Source of the DNA: Phycomyces nitens
Lineage: Eukaryota > Mucoromycota > Mucoromycetes > Mucorales > Phycomycetaceae
DNA length: 64,000 bases
Assembly (NCBI GenBank): GCA_022702545.1
Contig: JAHRBC010000002.1
Span: forward strand, 4,588,001-4,652,000
Direction: 5' to 3'
The translations under genes were made by a program, and so were the position numbers. Below are positions 33,137-42,662 of this stretch, in pieces; the stretch's first letter is position 1; every line of letters begins with the position of its first letter. The notes under the pieces are model-generated. The model was not told the origin of the DNA. It saw only the letters and a program-made list of their open reading frames with translations, and ran no database searches.

Positions 33137-34261
33137 CAGTAGGTGGAAAAAGGGTTCGCATGTTCTATTAAAAAATATATATTTTGATAGTACTCTTTCA
33201 ATTTTTAATATTTTTGTGTAAAACAAAATGTATTATATTCATTATATATAAAACTACCATATATAAAAATATCAATGACTGAGAATGAATATTGATATAA
33301 TAAAACCCAGACAAATTTTTGAAAAGTATGCGAACCCTTTTTCCACTTTGGATAAATTAGTAGAAAATAAATTATTTCTCTGTGACTTTTGCTTATAAAT
33401 CGTTCAAAGTCACATATAATAGTCAAAATGAGTCATATAATCGGAATATAAAATAAAAACATATATAAATGACTAAGTTTTTCTTTTTATTTCCATATTA
33501 TTCCTTGTTTCTTTTAAAATGAAAATTCTACCTCTTTCTCTCAGAAATTCTATCCAAAGTCAGCTTCAAAGTGGGGCCTCTGTCAAGAAAACCTCCAAGA
33601 ACCTTTCTATATCTGCTGGGACTGTATCCAAGTACAAAAAGAAGATGAAAATCACTGAAAAAATCTCTATTGGTGGCCGAATTGCAAAAATTTCTCATGT
33701 CAGAAGGCGCCTGTTAGTAAGACAATTTGTAACTGGTGAAATACGAACTGCCAAAGAAGCACATATCCAATTGAGTCAAGAAGGGCTACAGCTTGACCAC
33801 TCTACTGTTTGCAAGACTCTCAAGGCCCTTGGTTTCAGAGCAGTAATTAAAAAGAAGAAGCCAATGATATCTGAGAAAAATCGACAAGCAAGACTTAAAT
33901 GGGCTTTAGAACATCAACACTAGACTATTCATGATTGGAAACGTGTTATATTCTCAGATGAAACCAAAATCAATATTTGGGGATCTGATGGAGTAAAGTA
34001 TCATTGGAAAAGGCCAGATGACCCACTACAAGACCATCATCTTGATTTAACAGTAAAACATGGAGGAGGCAGTTTGATGATGTGGGGATGCATGACTTAT
34101 GAAGGCATTGGATATGGTTGTCACATACAAGAGCTCATGACAAGCAAAGTTTACTGTGATATACTTGAAGATAACCTGAAAGAAACTATAAATTTCTATG
34201 GTTTTAATAAGGAAAACATCATTTTTCAGCATGATAATGACCCAAAACACACTGCAAAAAC
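33137..34261 (+). mobile_element. Tc1/mariner element, 3' truncated
   Basis: Begins TA-CAGTAGGTGGAAAAAGGG at 33135-33154 inside the gypsy integrase; Tc1 elements insert at TA and often start CAGT. An inverted copy of GTGGAAAAAGGGTTCGCAT lies at 33327-33346, forming a subterminal inverted repeat. The right end is missing, replaced by copia-like sequence. Confidence 0.75.
33519..34261 (+). pseudogene. Tc1-like transposase fragment
   Basis: N-terminal paired-type helix-turn-helix (SVKKTSKNLSISAGTVSKYK; TAKEAHIQLSQEGLQLDHST), a TAG stop after ALEHQH at 33921, then SDETKINIWGSDG (first catalytic Asp), MMWGCMTYEGIG and QHDNDPKHTAKT (second Asp). The last catalytic acidic residue is beyond the truncation. 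Non-functional. Confidence 0.88.
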
Positions 34262-34572
34262 TGTGGGGTAAAACCATGTATATAACCAGAAATAAATAGG
34301 GGAAAAGTTTAGGTTTTCAGGGGAGAACAGAATACTACGAGTATGGGAGTAAGCAAGGTTTCTCCTGGGCTCAAAGTCGAATCTCATACAGGTGCAAAGT
34401 TGAAAACTTTTGGGAGAGTAGGGTTCGTTAGCTTTTTCTGCATATAGATTTTTGGTGTTTACCAGATTTTTGTGCTTAAAACTATGTTTTTAGTGTAATA
34501 GATTATGTGTTTATAAATTGAAAAGACGATTACACACAGCAAATAAAGTTGGGGAGAAGCTGGCTTTCTCCA
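34262..34572 (+). repeat. Probable copia-type LTR with primer-binding site
   Basis: TGTGGGGTAAAACC at 34262 to GGCTTTCTCCA at 34572, followed at once by TGGTATCAAGG, which resembles the initiator-tRNA-Met primer-binding site of copia elements (TGGTATCAGAG). It explains the end of Tc1 homology. Internal copia sequence is limited to about 34573-34654 before E5-type sequence begins. No second copy in the window to confirm the ends. Confidence 0.45.
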
Positions 34573-34773
34573 TGGTATCAAGGATATCCTCAAGCAATTA
34601 ACCAATCATCGAATACTATTACTGTGCAATCAAGCATAGAATGATCCCCCCATTGTTTTATACCCTGTACTTATTAGGTTTATGGTTTATATTTGTGTTT
34701 ATTGGAAAGAATAGAATGGCTCTGTACACAAGCTCTAATACTATTACTGTTTATCCTTGCCGCTTCTACCGGC

Positions 34774-36665
34774 CTACTTGATACTACTTGGATTGGGTGC
34801 TTCACTACTGAACAATACCTGAAAATAGGGACCGACGGCGATTTGGGTGGTTGCGGCAGTATTCTAATACAATAAAAGTTATATTAGTGACATATATTCA
34901 AGAGTGCGGGTGTTGTTCAAGATGCGAGGTATTTTATACTTACATTGTAAGGGATGGATAAGAACGGACAAAGTGGGGCTGAGTTGTGCGGCATGGCATG
35001 GCATCTTGTATGATTAGATTGACTAGAGATGGGGTAAAGTAAATTAGTATGGGTGAATTGGGTAATAGAATAATCGATTTACATACCAGAAACAGAGTTG
35101 ACAATTAAGTAGAGGGATGTTACGTGATGACCAACAATAGATTCTTATTAAGAGTATAGAACAATATTAGTAAATAGCCAGAATAATATTATGGAAAGAG
35201 ATAAAGACCAAGAAAAGGCATTACCATTATGATAACCAGTCGTAGATGATGAAGGGGCCAGATGGGGTGGACAGTGATGGCGGCGGTCTATAGTAGAATA
35301 AGAAATGTTAAAGGAGAAAATAGTTTGACACGAAGAGTTTTTACCAAGCCACCAATGACGATACCATATAATAGACCGTTTGAGTAGAGGAGGTCTATAA
35401 GATAAAAAGAGAGAATCAGAATAGTGTTATGGAAAGTATAAAGACTAAGAGACAGCATTACCGTTATGATAACAGTTGAGGATGATGGGGAAGCCAGATG
35501 GGGTGATTGATGGCGGCGGTCTATAGTAGAATAAGAAACGTTAGAGGATAAAATAGTTTGACACGAAAATATTTTTTACCAAGCCACCAATGACGATACC
35601 ATATAATAGACCATTTGAGTAGAGGAGATCTATAATATAAAAAGAGAGAATCAGAATAGTGTTATGGAAAGTAGAAAGACTAAGAGACAGCATTACCGTT
35701 ATGATAACAGTTGAGGATGATGGGGGAGCCAGATGGGGTGATTGATGGCGGCGGTCTATAGTAGAATAAGAAACGTTAGAGGATAAAATAGTTTGACACG
35801 AAAATATTTTTTACCAAGCCACCAATGACGATACCATATAATAGACCGTTTGAGTAGAGGAGATCTATAATATAAAAAGAGAGAATCAGAATAGTGTTAT
35901 GGAAAGTAGAAAGACTAAGAGACAGCATTACCATTATGATAACAGTTGAGGATGATGGGGTGATTGATGGCGGCGGTCTATAGTAGAATAAGAAACGTTA
36001 AAGGGGAAAATTATTTGACACGATTTTTTACCATGCCACTGATGACCATACCATATAATAGGCGTGTGAACGGAATATGTCTATAAAATAAAAAGAGAGA
36101 ATAACAATAATATTATAGAAAAGTATAGACCAAGAAATGGCATTACCATTATGATAACCAGTTGTAGATGATGGAAGAGACGGACAGGGTGTGATGGGGG
36201 TGACCCAAGTAGAATAAACAACGTTAGAGAAAAAAAAAGTTTGACACCAAAAGGTTCTTTTTTACCATGACACTGATGACGATACCAATATAATAGACTG
36301 TGTGAGTGGCAGAAGGCTATAAGATAAAAAGAGAGGATCAGAATAATATTATAAAAAATATAAAGACCAAAAAAGATATTACCATTATGATTACAATCGT
36401 ACATGAAGGAAGAGGTAGATGGGGTGATTGGTGGTGTGGTCTACAATAAAATAAGCAACGTTAGAATAGAAAATCGTTTGACACAAAAAGATTTTTTTAG
36501 CCCAATATTGATGATTGAACCATATAATAAAGCTGTGTGAGTTGAGGAGGTCTATAAAATAAAAAAAGAGAGTCAGGATAATTTGCGAGATGCTAAAGGC
36601 ACATTCAACTGACCACAGATTGTTTGGATGAGCAATGCAGGCAGGATGTATTGGAATGAGCGCAT
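34774..36665 (-). pseudogene. ORF3 of E5, expanded and frameshifted
   Basis: Starts near MRSFQYILPALLIQTICG (36665), a signal-peptide-like N-terminus, then a series of 50-nt and 59-nt exons separated by 60-70-nt GT-AG introns, and ends NTAATTQIAVGPYF...NPSSIK. The penultimate exon carries an extra ATGCC that shifts the frame relative to E6. The central exons lie in a tandem array (35160-36590). Homology of the last two exons to E3 is clear; the complete exon chain is uncertain. Confidence 0.42.
35160..36590 (-). repeat. Tandem array of about 235-bp intron-exon units (six copies)
   Basis: ATTACC(A/G)TTATGATAAC recurs near 35221, 35459, 35697, 35929, 36145 and 36380. Read on the - strand each unit holds a 59-nt exon (ACCGCCGCCATCAATCACC...), donor GTAATG, a 67-nt intron ending TATTATAG, a 50-nt exon (ATCTCCTCTACTC...GGCTTG), donor GTAAAA, and an intron with CTCTAACG and CTACTATAG. 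Units 2-4 are nearly identical, so amplification is recent. E6 has four units. Confidence 0.8.
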
Positions 36666-37082
36666 GTTTATAAAGAAGCCGCCGATTTTTTAGTGTAAAG
36701 AGGTGTAAAAAAGAAAGAAAAAATGGGCCCGGATATAGGAAACGAGGGAAAGGAAAAAAGAGCAAAAAGAAAAGAATACAAGGATATATAATTTGAAACA
36801 GAGACAGAATAGGTGTAATGGATAGAATCTAAAAACAAATGGAGCCATTCATTAGTGTGTACAAGAAGTGTTTGGATCCGCTCATCAAACTCTTTTTTTA
36901 TAAATACTCTGTATTTTATATTCTCAAAGGCCTGTTCACACACAACACACCCTTCTGCTTCCCAAAACCTTTCAATAAAACAAATATCAATTGTATGTAT
37001 AAGACATTACATATTTTATATGAGATCCCATGAAATAAAGACAATTAACAATTGAAAATTATTATTTGATATTTTGTAGATT

Positions 37083-38293
37083 ATGGCAAACAGACGTGCA
37101 ATTGCTCCTCGAACAACCAACGAGTTCAGGGAATTGATGGACAGATTGACCAGTGTGGAGGCTGGTTTGTCCAATGTGACTGGAGAGGTGCGTTCTGTTG
37201 GCACCAGGCTAGCCACTATGGACACCAGGCTTGGTGTTATCATCCAAGATGGTGCCAGTACCATTGCCATCTTGGATGGTTTTGGAAATGTCCCTGGGGC
37301 AACTTCTTCTGCCCCCGTTGCTGCTGCTTCCGTTGCTGCTGCCCCCATTGTTGCTGCCCTCATTGTTGCTGCTCCCGTTGCTGCTGCTCCTCTCTCCCCC
37401 ACTGTGGTTGCACTTGCTGCGTTTGAAGCTCCTCAAATGCAGGAAACCAACCGCGCATATGTGAGTATATACTATTGAAATATATTGCTAGTCTAATACC
37501 TTCTAAAAATATATTAGGGCTTCATCAGACGCTACCTGAAGACCCAAAACTTCAGGTCCAACAACCCAGACTTGGTTGAGGCTAACAACCGAAAGCCTAG
37601 CTGGAGAACGGACGTGGCCTTTAACGAGAGTCCCAACAAAGAGTTGGTACTCGAGATAATGGCCTATCTCCAGCCAAGGTTTCTCAAGTCTGGGTTGAGG
37701 TACCCTGACCTCCGCCGGTATATATACACCAACTTCAATGGAAGGCGGACTCAGGAGAAGAAGTCTTTTGAGAAGCGAGCAGAAGCGAATGCTCGCTCAA
37801 GAAGAAATGGCCGTCAGGCGGACGTGAGTTATTATTTTTATTATGAAAAGGATTCCTATTAACTCAATTGACAATCATATATTTCATCAGCATCTCACTC
37901 GCCGCCGGGAGGCATACTCCAATAACAAGGTGGCGATTGACCAAGAAATGGACCGGGACTGCAGCAATCTCATCCAAAAGGCAGCAATGTCTGAGGGTGA
38001 GTCTGACGATGAGGGGAGCGATGCTTCGTTCGGGCGTCGCATCCTCACTGCGCGCCCAAGCTGGCGAAGCGACGAGGTAAATAAATTCGCAAAGAATATT
38101 GTTTATTATTTTTATAGAATACTAATGAATATTTTAGTTCAATCATTTCCTTGAACTCGTCAATGACTACGTGCTTGCCGGCTTGGGAACAAGACATCGT
38201 CAGATGCTTCGTCAAAAGTTTGGCCGCGTTGACGAAGTAGCAGTCCCGGAGGGAATGGTCCCTCCCCCGCCTGAATGGGCCGTTAGAAATTAA
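37083..38293 (+). CDS. Companion protein of E5 (family B), intact
   Basis: Exons 37083-37460, 37518-37823, 37891-38076, 38138-38293, all GT-AG and in phase. Exon 1: MANRRAIAPRT, coiled-coil-like MDRLTSVEAGLSNV, RLATMDTRLGVII and an Ala/Val/Pro-rich tail. Exon 2: EANNRKPSWRTDVAFNESPNK. Exon 3: QKAAMSEGESDDEGS then RPSWRSDE. Exon 4: FNHFLELVNDY...PPPPEWAVRN. Identical architecture to family A although sequence identity is modest, which argues for selection on the gene. It converges on the transposase, with 143 bp between stops. Confidence 0.85.
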
Positions 38294-38436
38294 AAAATTT
38301 AAAAAAAATAAAAAAACCTCATCTTTGCTCCTCTCATGCACTCAATCCTAAAGACTCATTCAAATCCTATACTTGTTTATTTTATTCTGGTATGCAATCT
38401 TGTTTAAAAATGAGTAAAGACATATTTTATTAAAAC

Positions 38437-41400
38437 TTAAGCATATATTTTTTTAGGTAAAGGGATAACCAGTATCTTCTTTACATTATTTTGGGTCATA
38501 TGTTCAGCCAGTGCTACTTCTAACAGAATGCGATGTACAGGCACAATACTGTGGTAGTTGGCTGGAGAAAATTGTGACCTACAAATGTCAACACTTTCAT
38601 GTTCTCTTGTACGCTCGGAATCAAAGACAAACCAGCGAACGTACGCGAAAACATGTTGCTTATTGTGATGACGATTTAGTCGGCCATGAGACATAGGGGG
38701 CATAGACTGGGAATGGACAAACATATATTGAATCTCGCCTGTGTACGCAGTCGGATTTTCGTCGTCATTTCCAGAGAACAGAGCTTGAACATAAGAACCA
38801 TGACCGACAGTACCCTTCTTGCCTTTGTATGACTGGCCAAGGAGATCGATAGACGCGATCTTGCATATTTGGTTGTCAACAAAATACGGCGAAGATGAGG
38901 CATGTCGGTAATCCACTAAATCTGGCTTTGCATATACGAGCTTATAGTGTTCCAAGAGATAGGGATATTCAAGGTCGTTCATTGATTCATACGGTTTCAT
39001 AGAGAGTGGCAACGCAGAAGGAGGGAGAGGTTCGTTGCCTTTGATAGAGAGTGGATTCATAGAGGATTGCATAAATGCTCTCAACCGGAAAGGGCCTTGA
39101 GACATGGCATAGGAGGGGGCATAGGAGGAGGCATGGGAGGAGGCATGGGATGGGGCATAGGATGGGGCATAGGAGGAGGAGGTAAGCTTGGACATAAAGG
39201 GGCGGAAGGGGGTTTGACTGGGACATTGAAGAACAGAAGATACATAATCGCCCTTGTATGCATCATTAATAAAGTTCTTCATGTAGGTGGACTCAAAGCC
39301 GTCTCGTCTGTTGGTCTTGATGTTTTTTAACAATCCATTGTATCTCTCAAATGAAAACAGCCAATAACCGTACACTGGTCCAAAATCACGAATAATGGTA
39401 TGAAGATGAAGGTGTAGGTGCATGTTACAAGTGAGAAGATTCGCAGGATATAGGGACTGACATCTTCGACCGAACGTTTCCAGGAAATCGTGGGCATCGG
39501 TTGCCTCGGAAAACGAGATTGCTGGCTTGACCAAAAGGCGGCAGGCATCAACGAAGCTGATCCAGTTGTTGAAGTTGTCAGGAGGGAGCACACCTTTCAA
39601 CAGGACTGGAGAGTATACGAGGACCCAGGACTTCCACTCGTCTGCTTTCATGTAGGAAAAGCCTTTTCCGATCTTGCCTTTGAGGACAGCATAATCGGCC
39701 GGCAGAACCATAGACTCGGCAGTCTTTTGCATGGCAGCAAGATCACGGTCTGTGATCAGGCCATCGTCAATCCACCTCTCGACCATTCGCTTGGCCGTAC
39801 CCAAGAAGAGATTGTGCATGGGATCAATGATCGTGCAGCGAACAACGTCAAAGTATCCAAGGCGATGCAACTGGGACCATCGAATGCCATTTTCGATTTC
39901 CAGCTGATGCCTTTCTGAGGGCGTACTGGCACTCTTCCACACCTCAGCATGCAACCGATTTTTGACACCACTGCGAAGGGACCACTGTGCAGAGTCGAAG
40001 CCACGAAAGTCAACGCTGTTTGTTCCGTCCAAACGAGAGAAACCACGACTACACTTGAAGCATGCATGGGTGCTGTTGTGGGAAGTAAACCCACTCGTCT
40101 TTCTGGCAGCTGGAATGTCGCACGCCACCATAAACAATGCAGCACGGACGGTAACACCTGATGAACACTCGGCAGTTTGCATCTTCACACCAACGTACAG
40201 CTCTTCCAAATCGTCCACCAACGGCTTGAGATAGTGGTTGATCTCGTCAGATTTTGGTTCCTTGGGCCCAGGCATAAGTCCAACAAGAATGATGTTCTCT
40301 GCCTTGAATCGCTCAGCCCTAGGAAGATTGTTGACGGCCAAGTAGATCGCACCACAGGAATAGGTCACCCCATCGAACGGCTGGAACCAGTCAACGTTCA
40401 ATGTCAGCATGAGAGAACGTGGGTCTTGGATGAAAGAAACACCATTCGAGTCCTTGAGCTCCTTCCACATGGCGCCGTCGTACACATCGCACATCGTGTC
40501 TTCGACCTTCAGCTCCTTGTTCCAATGGCGGATTCTTGCTTCGAAATCTGGGCGGAGGAAAAACACTCTCAACGCCTGCTTGACAGAATGGTAGTTGTAT
40601 TGGCGTCTGGCTACCAAAGCACCTGATGATGACACCTTCATCAACTGGGAATCGCAAGAGGAACGTGCTCCTGGCTTCTGGAAATCGCACCGAAGGGGAA
40701 CAGACCCAGCTTCCTCGTACACCTTGTGACAATCCTGGCACACAACAGATTTCCTTATTCCTTGGGACATGGCTGAAAATCCTGTCATGCGCTGCAGACC
40801 AAGCAGGCTTGTGGGCAGTTGGAAATCTTGATCATAGATTGTCAAGAGCTTGTTGACAAACTCGATCAAGACAATGGCGCCCTTGTCAACCACATAACGG
40901 GATGCAAACAGGACAACAGAAATGGCGATGAACCTGTGCACTGGGTTTTCAGGCATTTGGGGGGAGGCAAAAGGATCTATTTTAAAATGGAAAATATTAA
41001 CACCCAATTTTTTAGGCTTTTTCTCTATTTAACACTGACCTTCACCATCCAACTCCTCAACTTCGATCTCTTCCAAATCGCCCTCGTCGTCATCATCACC
41101 ACCGTCCATCTCATTCTCATCGGCATCGGCATCAGCATCGGCATCGGCATTAGCCTCATTGTCAGCACCAATTTCGCCATGATCGGCAAAAGGATCGGCT
41201 TCCAAAAACGGCGAGTTCTCCTGATCACCAAGTACATCTGAGGACCCGACTTTATGGAACAAGGTAGCCAGATATAGAATATAGTAGTTATTTAGTTTCT
41301 ATTGCTATGTCAATAAATAATCCTTACGTTCAAAATCAACATCTATCATATTGCGTTGAGAGGAGATTTCTAGTAAAATATATTATGATACAATTCATAG

Positions 41401-41570
41401 AGTGTTTACAAAAGTAACTTGCCCCTTTCGCAATTTTCAAGACGCTCTAATCTTGCTCTCTTTGCATGACGTTGAGCAGTCAGTTTCTGGACAAGACTGT
41501 AACCATTCTTGCTTGTACTGCATCTAGGGCAAAAGCACTTCTCATTGTAGACATCGGAAGTAGAAGACAT
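38437..41570 (-). CDS. Tnp2-like transposase of E5 (family B), apparently intact
   Basis: First exon from 41570: MSSTSDVYNEKCFCPRCSTS...QRHAKRARLER (zinc-finger-like). A short second exon (about 41330) and an acidic third exon (NEANADADADADADENEMD, 41029-41260) precede the main exon 38437-40976. Landmarks: NVDWFQPFDG, GLMPGPKEP, ACDIPAARKTSGF, IDPMHNLFLGTAKRM, YGYWLFSFERYNGLLK. The variable linker is an (A/S)-P/H-S-(Y/S) repeat at 39103-39190. C-terminal domain AYTGEIQYMFVH, QHVFAYVRWF, LVIPLPKK. The exact exon 1-2 junction is not certain. The main exon has no frame break. Confidence 0.85.
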
Positions 41571-41633
41571 GGTATTTGTGTATTGAAGTTTAAACAAAAA
41601 GGAAACAAGTGTTACATATGCTTTATTTGCTAC

Positions 41634-41642
41634 GGTTTTATA
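41634..41642 (-). promoter_or_regulatory. TATA box of E5 transposase
   Basis: TATAAAACC on the - strand about 65 bp before the start codon, the same spacing as in E2-E4. The stretch 41655-41812 beyond it is element terminus without genes. Confidence 0.4.
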
Positions 41643-41812
41643 AGAGTATAAAAATATTATCTCCTGTTCTTTATATCCGAGCCAATTAAATACAATAAAA
41701 CAATATTTTCAAGGTGATCACAAAAAAACGTGTTGAGTTGCAAATTTGCTTCAGCTTTCTCCACGTTCTCAGTTAACTGTGCACAGTAGAATAGCCCACC
41801 GTTTTCCCAGTG

Positions 41813-42188
41813 TAGGCTTGGCAGGTTCAGCTCACTGATGAGGATGCTTGGCTTGGTACTGACAAATGGGACAACCTTGGACCACAGAACGAACCTTCTC
41901 AAAGAGACATGGACCAGTATACTGCATCTTGAGTCGCCTCCAGGTATTGTTGACACCAAAGTGCCCCTCAGCATGAACCATCTTGATAACATCATCGACA
42001 ATACCTTCATGTAGTAATTCCGGACCCAACGTGACTTCGCCATCCGTTTTGAGAAAGATCTTACCCTGAGAAACCATATACCTTTGGGCTTGATGTCTGA
42101 TTTTTCGCTTGGTTGCCAGGTCGGAATCCATGGGGTAAGTCTTGGAGGTAAGGTAATGATAAACAGCAAGGTAAAAAGGATAATCCAT
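41813..42188 (-). pseudogene. Integrase N-terminal half (gypsy) with its own start
   Basis: MDYPFYLAVYHYLTSKT...HAEGHFGVNNTWRRL...GCPICQYQAKHPHQ, i.e. the HHCC zinc-binding domain of a Ty3/gypsy integrase. A TGA follows HPHQ (TCA expected), then AEPAKP and the E5 terminus. It is on a separate open frame, starting 474 nt after the RNase H stop, not fused to RT as is usual. Confidence 0.85.
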
Positions 42189-42662
42189 GGTGAAAATAAT
42201 ATAAGAGCAAAAATAAAATAAAGATAATCTGAAGATTACACGTTCTTGGTACAAGTATAGTTGAGATGGTATAATCAGATTTTAATTCAAGAGTAAAGTT
42301 TTAATAATTTGAAAATACAATATTGGAAAAATGTAAAAAGGGAAATACAAAAGTATTCAACAAGGGATAAGATGAAAATAAAAAAATATCGGGAGGATAA
42401 AAAAAAATAAGAGCAAGTGTCAAGAGAATAATAAAATATCGGGGAAAGAAGAATATCAAGAGGGTACAAGAATGTGAGAAAATAAATATCAAAAAGATAT
42501 CAAGAAGTTGTAAAAAGAATATAAGAAAAATAAAATATCAAAAAGATATATATATATAAAAAAAAAGGGGTGTTCGCCAGAACAAGAAAAAGTTGCCAAA
42601 GTAAAGTTGCTGTGAAAAAGTTGGAAACTGCGCAAAAAGAAGTGTCTTTTGATAATCTGAGC
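42189..42662 (-). other. Pyrimidine-rich spacer between RNase H and integrase
   Basis: 474 nt without an open frame in the element sense. On the - strand it is U/C-rich with repeated TTTTTGATAT and CTTGATAT motifs (42287-42560). It might hold an intron, an internal ribosome entry or promoter element, or a later low-complexity insertion; the sequence alone does not decide. Confidence 0.5.

Larger units (their letters stand above)
34655..41812. mobile_element. E5: family-B CACTG transposon, left terminus lost
   Basis: Colinear with E6 from about 34655 (versus 59995). Order: ORF3 (-), companion (+), transposase (-). The transposase-side terminus CACTGGGAAAACGGTGGG is at 41812 on the - strand and matches the E6 companion-side start CACTGGGAAAAC. 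The flank beyond 41812 is gypsy integrase, whereas the left flank is copia/Tc1, so the left terminus was deleted. Confidence 0.8.

Noticed and set aside
34250..34268. CACTGCAAAAACTGTGGGG as the left terminus of E5
   Set aside because: It looks like a CACTG end, but these bases encode HTAKT of the Tc1 transposase (DNDPKHTAKT), so they belong to Tc1; the copia-like LTR starts at 34262 and E5 homology only near 34655.
36181..36405. Independent membrane protein frames in the E5 array
   Set aside because: They read across intron-like sequence of the tandem units; the hydrophobic look comes from pyrimidine-rich introns.
35160..36590. CRISPR-like array
   Set aside because: Repeat unit is about 235 bp with no short spacers, and the context is a eukaryotic transposon with splice sites.
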